The notes beneath the pieces are model-generated. The model had not been told where the DNA came from and searched no databases. It saw only the letters and a list, made by a program, of their open reading frames with translations. A program made the translations under genes and the position numbers. From Mesorhizobium sp. M7A.F.Ca.US.008.03.1.1 (GTDB taxonomy: Bacteria > Pseudomonadota > Alphaproteobacteria > Rhizobiales > Rhizobiaceae), in NCBI RefSeq assembly GCF_003997495.1, contig NZ_RZRU01000034.1, positions 1 to 44,649 on the forward strand: 44,649 bases of DNA. Direction: 5' to 3'. This document shows positions 24,828 through 32,541 of the stretch, one piece after another. How positions within the stretch are numbered: the stretch's first letter is position 1; every line of letters begins with the position of its first letter.

Positions 24828-25523
24828 ATGAAAACTCTTGGCCTTCTGGGCGGGATGAGCTGGGAATCGACCGCCATCTACTACCGCTTGTTGAACGAGA
24901 TCGTGCGCGAGCGGCGGGGCGGCTTGCATTCGGCCAAGCTTCTGCTGTGGTCGTTCGATTTTGCAGAGATCGCCGAGCGGCAGCATCATGGCGACTGGGA
25001 CGGCGCCGGCGTGCTTCTGGCTGATGCCGCGCGCAAGCTTGAGACCGGCGGCGCGGAAGGTCTGCTTTTGTGCACCAACACCATGCACAAACTGGCCGAT
25101 CGGGTGCAGGCTTCGGTGTCGATCCCGCTGATCCACATAGCCGATGCCACCGCGGTGGCGGTCAAGCGCGCCGGCATGCAGCGTCCGGCGCTGCTGGCGA
25201 CGCGCTTCACCATGGAGCAGGATTTCTACAAGGGCCGGCTCGCCGACAAATTTGGCTTGAACCCTGTCGTACCCGATGGTGCCGGGCGCGACATGGTCCA
25301 TCGCGTCATCTACGACGAGCTGTGCCAGGGCATCGTCAAGGAGACTTCAAAGGCGGCCTACATCGCCGAGACCGAGCGCCTGCGCCGCGAAGAGGCGGCC
25401 GACAGCGTCATCATGGGCTGCACCGAGATCACCATGCTCATCGGCCAGCAGGATTTCGACATCCCGGTCTTCGACACGACGCACATTCATGCCGAGGCGG
25501 CTGTGGAATTCGCGCTCGGTTGA
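24828..25523 (+). CDS. Aspartate/glutamate racemase-family protein
   Basis: A 231-residue PLP-independent amino-acid racemase. The two catalytic thiols are Cys82 (LLLCTNTMHKL) and Cys198 (VIMGCTEITML). The start MKTLGLLGGMSWESTAIYYRLLNE is typical of the aspartate racemase / YgeA group. AGGA lies upstream of the ATG at 24828. It may provide D-amino acids for peptidoglycan or act as a broad racemase; the exact substrate is not decidable. It sits just beyond the antitoxin remnant and with the next gene interrupts the priA-atp neighbourhood, so it may be a later arrival. Confidence 0.88.
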   Translation: MKTLGLLGGMSWESTAIYYRLLNEIVRERRGGLHSAKLLLWSFDFAEIAERQHHGDWDGAGVLLADAARKLETGGAEGLLLCTNTMHKLADRVQASVSIPLIHIADATAVAVKRAGMQRPALLATRFTMEQDFYKGRLADKFGLNPVVPDGAGRDMVHRVIYDELCQGIVKETSKAAYIAETERLRREEAADSVIMGCTEITMLIGQQDFDIPVFDTTHIHAEAAVEFALG

Positions 25524-25617
25524 TGCGCGCTGCCTAAAGTACCTGGACCCATCTGGCGCGGGGGCTTTCCTCCGTTAGAATGCCTAGAATTTCAAACAGG
25601 CATTTCGAGGGGACAAG

Positions 25618-26013
25618 ATGGATTTTGCGCTTCCATGGCCGACGAGCCAGGGCGAATGGCTGGCCTGGTCAAGCGCCGTCGTCACCGTGCTGCTCGGTCT
25701 TTTGTTTTTTCTGGCACCGGGCCTCGCCTTCCGTGCCCTGCGCTTGCAGGTCAAGCCAGAGAAGGCCGCGGCGATCGCCGAGGGGCGCGGCAGGATGTCG
25801 GGCTTTTATCTCGGTGTCGGCCTGTGCTGTATCCTGCTGGCGCAGCCGCTGATCTACATGGCGCTCGGCTTTTCCTGGTTGTTCACCGCCTTCGGCCGGC
25901 TGCTGTCGATGATGTCGGATGGCGCCAACACGCCTTTCAATTGGGTTTCCATTGTGGTGGAATTGGTGCTGGCGGCGTTACCGCTCGCCTTTGCCTTCGG
26001 CTTTCTGCCTTGA
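25618..26013 (+). CDS. Small integral membrane protein (DUF4345-like)
   Basis: A 131-residue protein with four hydrophobic stretches: about residues 15-38, 60-82, 83-98 (weak) and 108-130. The middle contains an AEGRGRMSGFYLGVGL segment like the Gly-rich turn of DUF4345-type membrane proteins; I am not certain of the family. GGGG-ACA precedes the ATG at 25618. The function is unknown. It lies between the racemase and the ATP synthase operon on the same strand, with gaps of about 95 and 246 bases, so it need not be co-transcribed with either. Confidence 0.7.
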   Translation: MDFALPWPTSQGEWLAWSSAVVTVLLGLLFFLAPGLAFRALRLQVKPEKAAAIAEGRGRMSGFYLGVGLCCILLAQPLIYMALGFSWLFTAFGRLLSMMSDGANTPFNWVSIVVELVLAALPLAFAFGFLP

Positions 26014-26259
26014 ATCGTTGGGTATTCCGCGATGGAAGACGGGTGACTTTCGCCGGATGCGACAATAGTGCCTGAAAACCATGCGGAACGACGCATTGCG
26101 GTCTTAAAATGCCTGTGCTAGACGGCAATCGACTTTCGGCCGGGGATAGCGGAAGCCGCGCCTCCGTGCTCGAAAAAATGCAGTAAGGTCAAAGATTTAG
26201 CCAGAGTTTTTGCTCGCGCCAACAATCTACGGCCTGTCAGACAAGAGAAAAGACGGTCC

Positions 26260-26820
26260 GTGGCTCAATCGTCATCGCCAATCTCAGGTGTCGCAGAACG
26301 CTATGCGGGTTCGCTGTTCGAACTCGCCCTGCAGGCAAATTCCGTGGCCAAGGTCGAAGCCGACCTCAACAGTTTCGAAGCGATGCTCGCGGGCAGCGCT
26401 GATCTCACCCGGCTGATCAACAGCCCGGTGTTCTCCAGTGAGGACCAGGCCAAGGCCATCGCGGCAATCGCCGACAAGGCCGGGATTGCCGGCCTCACCG
26501 GCAATTTCCTGCGCGTCGTCGCCCGCAACCGCCGGCTGTTCGCCATTCCCGGCATGATCAGGGCGTTCCGCCAGATATCAGCCGAACATCGTGGCGAGAC
26601 CGCTGCTGAAGTGACGTCGGCTCACGAGCTGACGGCTGCCCAGCAGACCGAACTCAGGGCGGCGCTGAAGAGCGTTGCCGGCAAGGACGTGGCTATCTCC
26701 GTCACCGTCGATCCGTCGCTGCTCGGCGGGCTGGTGGTCAAGATGGGCTCGCGCCAGATCGATACGTCGCTCAAAACCAAACTCAATTCGCTCAAGCTTG
26801 CACTGAAAGAGGTCGGCTGA
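26260..26820 (+). CDS. atpH: ATP synthase F1 delta subunit
   Basis: A 186-residue subunit that sits on top of the F1 head and binds the peripheral stalk. The N-terminal helical domain (SGVAERYAGSLFELA) and the C-terminal VDPSLLGGLVVKMGSRQIDTSLKTKL are diagnostic. The start is a GTG at 26260 with a weak ribosome site. It is the first gene of the alphaproteobacterial F1 operon (delta, alpha, gamma, beta, epsilon). The Fo genes are elsewhere, as usual in this class. The promoter should lie in 26014-26259, where I see no clear consensus. Confidence 0.95.
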   Translation: MAQSSSPISGVAERYAGSLFELALQANSVAKVEADLNSFEAMLAGSADLTRLINSPVFSSEDQAKAIAAIADKAGIAGLTGNFLRVVARNRRLFAIPGMIRAFRQISAEHRGETAAEVTSAHELTAAQQTELRAALKSVAGKDVAISVTVDPSLLGGLVVKMGSRQIDTSLKTKLNSLKLALKEVG

Positions 26821-28349
26821 TGGACATCCGCGCCGCGGAAATTTCCGCAATTCTGAAAGACCAGATCAAGAATTTCGGCAAGGAGGCCGAGGTCTCCGAA
26901 GTCGGACAGGTGCTGTCCGTCGGTGACGGTATCGCCCGTGTCTATGGCCTCGACAATGTCCAGGCCGGCGAGATGGTCGAATTCCCCGGCGGCATCCGCG
27001 GCATGGCGCTCAACCTCGAAGCAGACAATGTCGGCGTCGTCATCTTCGGCGCCGACCGCGACATCAAGGAAGGCGACATCGTCAAGCGCACCGGCGCCAT
27101 CGTCGACGTCCCCGTCGGCCCCGGCCTGCTTGGCCGCGTTGTCGATGCGCTCGGCAATCCGATCGACGGCAAGGGTCCGATCAGGGCGATCGAACGCAAG
27201 CGCGTCGACGTCAAGGCGCCCGGCATCATCCCGCGCAAGTCGGTGAACGAGCCGATGTCGACCGGCCTCAAGGCCATCGATGCGCTGATCCCGGTCGGCC
27301 GCGGCCAGCGCGAGCTGGTCATCGGCGATCGCCAGACCGGCAAGACCGCCATCATCCTCGACACGATGCTCAACCAGAAGTCAGTGCACGACAACGGCCC
27401 CGAGAAGGAAAAGCTCTACTGCGTCTACGTCGCCGTCGGCCAGAAACGCTCGACCGTCGCGCAGTTCGTCAAGGTGCTGGAAGAGCGCGGCGCGCTCGAA
27501 TACTCGATCATCGTCGCCGCCACCGCTTCCGACCCGGCGCCGATGCAGTTCCTGGCGCCGTTCGCCGGCGCCACCATGGGCGAATATTTCCGCGACAACG
27601 GCATGCATGCGCTGATCAGCTATGACGATCTGTCGAAGCAGGCCGTCGCCTATCGTCAGATGTCGCTGCTGCTGCGCCGTCCGCCGGGTCGCGAAGCCTA
27701 TCCGGGTGACGTCTTCTACCTGCACTCGCGTCTGCTCGAGCGCGCCGCCAAGCTCAACGACGATCTGGGCGGCGGTTCGCTGACCGCCCTGCCGATCATC
27801 GAGACGCAGGCCAACGACGTGTCGGCCTACATCCCGACCAACGTGATCTCGATCACCGATGGCCAGATCTTCCTCGAAACCAACCTGTTCTTCCAGGGCA
27901 TTCGTCCTGCGGTGAACGTCGGCCTGTCGGTCAGCCGCGTCGGTTCGGCCGCGCAGATCAAGGCGATGAAGCAGGTTGCCGGCTCGATCAAGGGCGAGCT
28001 CGCGCAGTACCGCGAAATGGCGGCCTTCGCGCAGTTCGGCTCGGATCTCGACGCCGCCACGCAGCGCCTGCTCAACCGCGGATCGCGCTTGACCGAACTC
28101 CTGAAACAGCCGCAGTTCTCGCCGCTGAAGACGGAAGAGCAGGTCGCGGTGATCTTTGCCGGCGTCAACGGCTATCTCGACAAGCTGCCGGTCAACCAGG
28201 TCGGCAAGTTCGAGCATGGCCTGCTCAGCCACATGCGTTCGGCCGGCAAGGACGTCCTCGACGCCATCCGCAAGGAAAAGGCGCTGTCGGACGATTTGCG
28301 CGCCAAGCTGAAGGCCGAGATCGACGCTTTCGCCAAGACCTTCGCCTGA
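26820..28349 (+). CDS. atpA: ATP synthase F1 alpha subunit
   Basis: A 509-residue non-catalytic nucleotide-binding subunit of the F1 hexamer. The P-loop GDRQTGKT is at 169-176. Other motifs include EYFRDNGMHALISYDDLSKQAVAYRQMSLLLRRPPGREAYPGDVFYLHSRLLERAAK and PTNVISITDGQIFLE, with the arginine finger in the segment VGLSVSRVGSAAQ. The ATG overlaps the atpH stop by one base (TGATG), so translation is coupled. The length is standard and there are no anomalies. Confidence 0.98.
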   Translation: MDIRAAEISAILKDQIKNFGKEAEVSEVGQVLSVGDGIARVYGLDNVQAGEMVEFPGGIRGMALNLEADNVGVVIFGADRDIKEGDIVKRTGAIVDVPVGPGLLGRVVDALGNPIDGKGPIRAIERKRVDVKAPGIIPRKSVNEPMSTGLKAIDALIPVGRGQRELVIGDRQTGKTAIILDTMLNQKSVHDNGPEKEKLYCVYVAVGQKRSTVAQFVKVLEERGALEYSIIVAATASDPAPMQFLAPFAGATMGEYFRDNGMHALISYDDLSKQAVAYRQMSLLLRRPPGREAYPGDVFYLHSRLLERAAKLNDDLGGGSLTALPIIETQANDVSAYIPTNVISITDGQIFLETNLFFQGIRPAVNVGLSVSRVGSAAQIKAMKQVAGSIKGELAQYREMAAFAQFGSDLDAATQRLLNRGSRLTELLKQPQFSPLKTEEQVAVIFAGVNGYLDKLPVNQVGKFEHGLLSHMRSAGKDVLDAIRKEKALSDDLRAKLKAEIDAFAKTFA

Positions 28350-28380
28350 GCGAATTGCAAGACGGGATCAGGTTTGAAGC

Positions 28381-29265
28381 ATGCCTTCATTAAAAGACCT
28401 TCGTAACCGTATCGCCTCGGTCAAGGCGACGCAGAAGATCACCAAGGCGATGCAGATGGTCGCCGCGGCGAAGCTGCGCCGTGCGCAAGAGGCCGCGGAA
28501 GCGGCGCGGCCCTATTCGGAGCGCATGGGTTCCGTTCTGGCCAACATCACCCAGGCGATCGGCGGCGGCGGCGATGCCCCGGCGCTGATGACCGGCACAG
28601 GCAAGGACGACGTGCACCTGCTCGTCGTCTGCACCGCCGAGCGCGGCCTGTGCGGCGGCTTCAATTCGCAGATCGCCCGCCTTGCCCGCGACCACATCCG
28701 CAAGCTTTTGGCGGACGGCAAGCAGGTCAAGATCATCTGCGTCGGCAAGAAGGGTTTCGACATCCTGCGCCGCGACTATGCATCGATGATCATCGACCGC
28801 GTCGACCTGCGCGAGGTCAAGACACTCGGCTTCGTCAATGCCGATGCGATCGCCAAGAAGGTCATCCACCTCTTCAATGAGGGCGGCTTCGACATCTGCA
28901 CGCTGTTCTATTCGCAGTTCAAGTCGGTGATCAGCCAGATCCCGACCGCGCAGCAGATCATTCCGGCCGGCGTTGCCTCGGCTCCGGCCGAGGCGATCGA
29001 TGGCGGCAACGCCGTCTACGAATATGAGCCGGAGCCGGGCGAAATCCTCTCCGACCTCATTCCGCGCAACATCTCCGTGCAGGTTTTCCGGGCGCTGCTC
29101 GAAAACGTGGCTGGCGAAATGGGCGCCAAGATGAGCGCCATGGACAATGCGACGCGCAACGCCGGCGACATGATCAACAAGCTGTCGATCACCTACAACC
29201 GTCAGCGGCAGGCGCAGATCACCAAGGAACTGATCGAAATCATTTCGGGCGCCGAGGCGCTCTAG
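28381..29265 (+). CDS. atpG: ATP synthase F1 gamma subunit
   Basis: A 294-residue rotor shaft of F1. The N-terminal coiled-coil helix (LKDLRNRIASVKATQKITKAMQMVAAAKLRRA) and the C-terminal helix (MDNATRNAGDMINKLSITYNRQRQAQITKELIEIISGAEAL) form the central stalk. The Rossmann-like middle carries TAERGLCGGFN. The gap to atpA is 31 bases and the ribosome site is modest. It is third in the F1 operon. Confidence 0.98.
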   Translation: MPSLKDLRNRIASVKATQKITKAMQMVAAAKLRRAQEAAEAARPYSERMGSVLANITQAIGGGGDAPALMTGTGKDDVHLLVVCTAERGLCGGFNSQIARLARDHIRKLLADGKQVKIICVGKKGFDILRRDYASMIIDRVDLREVKTLGFVNADAIAKKVIHLFNEGGFDICTLFYSQFKSVISQIPTAQQIIPAGVASAPAEAIDGGNAVYEYEPEPGEILSDLIPRNISVQVFRALLENVAGEMGAKMSAMDNATRNAGDMINKLSITYNRQRQAQITKELIEIISGAEAL

Positions 29266-29335
29266 GCGCGGTTCGCGGGTCATCGACCCGCGACCGGACC
29301 GCGTGAGAAACAAAGGACGAAAAAGGGTAAAGACG

Positions 29336-30928
29336 ATGGCGAAAGCAGCGACCCCCAAGACGGCGGCCCCCAAGGCAGCAGCCGCGAAGACCGCAGTCCC
29401 CGCGAAGGCGGCAAAGGCTCCAGCAGCAGCCGCGAAGGTGGCCCCGGCCAAGGCGGCAGCACCGGCGAAGGCCGCAGCTGCCAAGACATCGGCAGTGGCC
29501 AGCAAGGCAACCGGCGTTGTCGGCAAGGTTCGCCAGGTCATCGGCGCTGTTGTCGACGTGCAGTTCGGCGATCACCTGCCGGCGATCCTGAACGCGCTCG
29601 AAACCACCAATGTCGGCAACCGACTGGTGCTCGAAGTCGCCCAGCACCTGGGTGAAAACACCGTGCGCTGCATCGCCATGGACTCGACCGAAGGTCTGGT
29701 TCGCGGCCAGGAAGTGCGCGACACCGGCGCGCCGATCACCGTGCCGGTCGGCCCGGGCATGCTCGGCCGCATCATCAACGTCATCGGCGAGCCGGTCGAC
29801 GAAGAAGGCCCGGTCGACGCAACCGAAATGCGCTCCATCCACCAGCCGGCTCCGACCTATGTCGAGCAGTCGACGGAAGCACAGATCCTGATCACCGGCA
29901 TCAAGGTACTCGACCTGCTGGCTCCCTACGCCAAGGGCGGCAAGATCGGCCTGTTCGGCGGCGCCGGCGTCGGCAAAACCGTGCTGATCCAGGAACTGAT
30001 CAACAACATCGCCAAGGCGCATGGCGGCTATTCGGTGTTCGCCGGCGTCGGCGAGCGCACCCGTGAGGGTAACGATCTCTATCACGAGTTCATCGAATCC
30101 GGCGTCAACAAGAAGGGCGGCGGCGAAGGCTCCAAGGCGGCACTCGTCTATGGCCAGATGAACGAGCCGCCGGGCGCGCGCGCCCGCGTCGGTCTGACCG
30201 GCCTGACGGTTGCGGAATATTTCCGCGACCAGGGCCAGGACGTGCTGTTCTTCGTCGACAACATCTTCCGCTTCACGCAGGCGGGTTCGGAAGTGTCGGC
30301 TCTGCTCGGCCGCATCCCGTCGGCGGTGGGCTATCAGCCGACGCTCGCCACCGACATGGGCGCGCTGCAGGAACGCATCACCACCACCACCAAGGGCTCG
30401 ATCACGTCCGTGCAGGCCATCTACGTGCCGGCCGACGATTTGACCGATCCGGCGCCGGCAACCTCGTTCGCCCACCTTGACGCGACGACGACGCTGAACC
30501 GCGCCATCGCCGAAAAGGGCATCTATCCGGCCGTCGATCCGCTGGATTCGACCTCGCGCATGCTCGACCCACTGGTCGTTGGCGACGAGCACTACGGCGT
30601 CGCCCGCCAGGTGCAGTCGATCCTCCAGCGCTACAAGTCGCTGCAGGACATCATCGCCATCCTGGGCATGGACGAGCTGTCGGAAGAGGACAAGCAGACC
30701 GTGGCCCGCGCCCGCAAGATCGAGCGCTTCCTGTCGCAGCCCTTCTTCGTCGCCGAAGTGTTCACCGGCGCGCCGGGCAAGCTGGTCGACCTCGCCGACA
30801 CCATCAAGGGCTTCAAGGGCCTCTGCAACGGCGACTATGATCACCTTCCGGAAGCTGCCTTCTACATGGTCGGCGGCATTGAGGAAGCGGTCGAGAAGGC
30901 ACAGCGCCTCGCGGCTGAAGCGGCGTAA
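29336..30928 (+). CDS. atpD: ATP synthase F1 beta subunit with Ala/Lys/Pro-rich N-terminal extension
   Basis: A 530-residue catalytic subunit. The P-loop GGAGVGKT is at 208-215, about 58 residues later than in E. coli. The catalytic Glu lies in GERTREGNDLY, and the DELSEEDKQ loop that contacts gamma is present. The first 60 residues are low-complexity repeats of Lys, Ala and Pro (AAKAAAPAK-like), followed by VGKVRQVIGAVVDVQF, where most beta subunits begin. The ATG at 29336 is chosen; an in-frame GTG lies 11 codons earlier. Related rhizobia and Brucella have, from memory, similar tails. It is fourth in the operon. Confidence 0.97.
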   Translation: MAKAATPKTAAPKAAAAKTAVPAKAAKAPAAAAKVAPAKAAAPAKAAAAKTSAVASKATGVVGKVRQVIGAVVDVQFGDHLPAILNALETTNVGNRLVLEVAQHLGENTVRCIAMDSTEGLVRGQEVRDTGAPITVPVGPGMLGRIINVIGEPVDEEGPVDATEMRSIHQPAPTYVEQSTEAQILITGIKVLDLLAPYAKGGKIGLFGGAGVGKTVLIQELINNIAKAHGGYSVFAGVGERTREGNDLYHEFIESGVNKKGGGEGSKAALVYGQMNEPPGARARVGLTGLTVAEYFRDQGQDVLFFVDNIFRFTQAGSEVSALLGRIPSAVGYQPTLATDMGALQERITTTTKGSITSVQAIYVPADDLTDPAPATSFAHLDATTTLNRAIAEKGIYPAVDPLDSTSRMLDPLVVGDEHYGVARQVQSILQRYKSLQDIIAILGMDELSEEDKQTVARARKIERFLSQPFFVAEVFTGAPGKLVDLADTIKGFKGLCNGDYDHLPEAAFYMVGGIEEAVEKAQRLAAEAA

Positions 30929-30932
30929 TCAA

Positions 30933-31022
30933 GGGAATAGGGAGTAGTCAGTAGTGAGTGGTGAATAGCAGGTTTGACCCGCGTCCTTTGTACGCCGTCA
31001 CTACTGACTACTCCCTATTCCC
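30933..31022. repeat. 25-bp perfect inverted repeat between atpD and atpC
   Basis: The left arm GGGAATAGGGAGTAGTCAGT plus AGTGA (30933-30957) is exactly complementary to 30998-31022, with a 40-base loop. The arms are built from short GGGAATAG / AGTAGT units, as in dispersed rhizobial intergenic repeats. In the mRNA it forms a very stable hairpin 4 bases after the atpD stop and 16 bases before the atpC start. It may lower epsilon-subunit expression relative to beta, or protect the upstream message. Confidence 0.85.
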
Positions 31023-31038
31023 TACTCACTAAATTGAC

Positions 31039-31446
31039 ATGGCTGAAGCTTTCAAATTCGAACTGGTCTCGCCGGAGCGCCTGCTTGTTTCCGAGCAGGT
31101 CGAATCGGTCGTCATTCCGGGTGCCGAAGGCGAGATGACCGTGATGGCGCATCACGCCCCGGTCATGACCACGATCAAGCCGGGTGTCGTCACGGTGAAG
31201 ACCGCGGCGGGCGGCGAAGAGCGCTATGTGGTGTTCGGCGGTTTCGCCGACATCGTTCCGGCCGGCTGCACGCTGCTGGCGGAATCGGCTGTCGCGGTGA
31301 AGGATGTCGACCGCGCCGATCTCGCGCGCCGCATCCAGGAAGCCAGGGAAGACGCCGCCGACGCCAAGGACGACCAGGCGCGCAGCAAGGCGGAGCAGTT
31401 CCTTAGCCAGCTCACGACGCTGGAAGGCGCCATCCTGCCGGCGTAA
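31039..31446 (+). CDS. atpC: ATP synthase F1 epsilon subunit
   Basis: A 135-residue subunit linking the gamma shaft to the c-ring and damping ATP hydrolysis. The beta-sandwich domain has FELVSPERLLVSEQVESVVIPGAEGEMTVMAHHAPVMT. The C-terminal helix pair (about 90-135) is shorter than in E. coli. There is no recognisable Shine-Dalgarno sequence before the ATG at 31039; the bases CACTAAATTGAC precede it, right after the arm of the large hairpin. It is last in the F1 operon and is followed by a terminator. Confidence 0.97.
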   Translation: MAEAFKFELVSPERLLVSEQVESVVIPGAEGEMTVMAHHAPVMTTIKPGVVTVKTAAGGEERYVVFGGFADIVPAGCTLLAESAVAVKDVDRADLARRIQEAREDAADAKDDQARSKAEQFLSQLTTLEGAILPA

Positions 31447-31467
31447 GTCTGCTTCAGATGACTGAAA

Positions 31468-31494
31468 GAAAAGCGGGGCCTTGCCTCGCTTTTC
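31468..31494 (+). terminator. Terminator of the F1 ATP synthase operon
   Basis: GAAAAGCGGGG (31468-31478) pairs with CCTCGCTTTTC (31484-31494), 11 pairs with one G-U and a five-base loop, followed by TGTTTG. It lies 22 bases after the atpC stop. Confidence 0.85.
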
Positions 31495-31536
31495 TGTTTG
31501 TTGGACAGTCCGGCTGCCTTGGGATGGGGGTGGCCG

Positions 31537-32514
31537 ATGACAGAAGAAGCAGCGCAACGAGAAACTGCCTCACGATCCCGGTGGTCGACGGCCTTGGTGT
31601 CGACCTTTGGCGGTCCATTCGGCGGGTTCCTGTGGGTTGGCAGCGGCAGGTTGGCGGTCGCCAGCCTGGTGGTGATCGGCGCTATCATTTTCGCACTTGC
31701 CTACACCGGATTTCCGGTGTTGCCGGGGGTCGATCTTGCCTGGCTGGCCAATTTTTCAGGTATCGGTTCGATGATCCTGGGGGTAGCGCTCGTCGTGCCC
31801 TTCACCCACCGGTTCAAGCCGGTGAGATGGTATGCGCACGGGTTTTGGGTGCTGGTGCTTGTCTTTCTGACCACCTATCCGGCTGCATTTGCAATACGGG
31901 CGTTCCTGTTCCAGCCGTTTTCCATGCCGTCCGGCAGCATGGCGCCGACTCTGGTGGAGGGAGACTATTTCTTTGTCTCTAAATTCGCCTACGGCTACGG
32001 CCGTTACAGTGTCCCTTTTGGACTGTTGCCCGTTGACGGCCGTGTATTCGGCGCTGAGCCAAGGCGAGGCGATATCATGGTTTTCAGGGTGCCGACTAAC
32101 CCAGACGTAGACTACGTCAAGAGACTCATCGGTTTACCCGGCGACAGGGTTCAGATGGTCGAGGGCGTTCTCCACATCAACGGCGTGGCGGTGAAGCTTG
32201 AGAATGTCGGTGACTACTCGTCCATGGAGGTACGGTCGGCGAAGCTGCAGCGGGAGACGCTACCCGAGGGGGTTTCCTATCTGGTGATCGACTTGACCGA
32301 CAACTCTGTCGGGGACAACACGCGCGAGTTTGTGGTGGGCGCAGGAGAGTATTTTACGTTGGGTGACAATCGCGACAACTCCAACGACAGCCGCTTCCAA
32401 ATGGGCCTTGTTCCCTACGAAAGTCTCGTCGGCAAGGTCGTGCGGTTGTTCTGGAATTCGCAAGGCGTGGGCTATTCTTCCCGACAGACGTTGGACGGTT
32501 CGGCTGGCAAATAG
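31537..32514 (+). CDS. lepB: Signal peptidase I
   Basis: A 325-residue membrane-bound serine protease that removes signal peptides. The catalytic Ser is Ser134 (FSMPSGSMAPTL) and the general base Lys195 (DYVKRLIGLPGD). The box GDNRDNSNDSR is also present. About 120 residues precede the catalytic domain and include three hydrophobic segments (about 38-58, 72-92 and 102-125), more than the one or two usual for LepB. The ATG at 31537 follows GGGG-TGGCC; an earlier TTG lies in the atp terminator. It may be a second lepB, since the main rhizobial copy usually sits with rnc and era. Confidence 0.9.
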   Translation: MTEEAAQRETASRSRWSTALVSTFGGPFGGFLWVGSGRLAVASLVVIGAIIFALAYTGFPVLPGVDLAWLANFSGIGSMILGVALVVPFTHRFKPVRWYAHGFWVLVLVFLTTYPAAFAIRAFLFQPFSMPSGSMAPTLVEGDYFFVSKFAYGYGRYSVPFGLLPVDGRVFGAEPRRGDIMVFRVPTNPDVDYVKRLIGLPGDRVQMVEGVLHINGVAVKLENVGDYSSMEVRSAKLQRETLPEGVSYLVIDLTDNSVGDNTREFVVGAGEYFTLGDNRDNSNDSRFQMGLVPYESLVGKVVRLFWNSQGVGYSSRQTLDGSAGK

Positions 32515-32541
32515 GCCAAAACCGCATCGGGTCCGTCTCGA

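Noticed and set aside
29240..30844. Long antisense frame across atpD
   Set aside because: Shadow of a conserved gene; composition is skewed to Arg, Gly, Val and Asp and there is no start signal.
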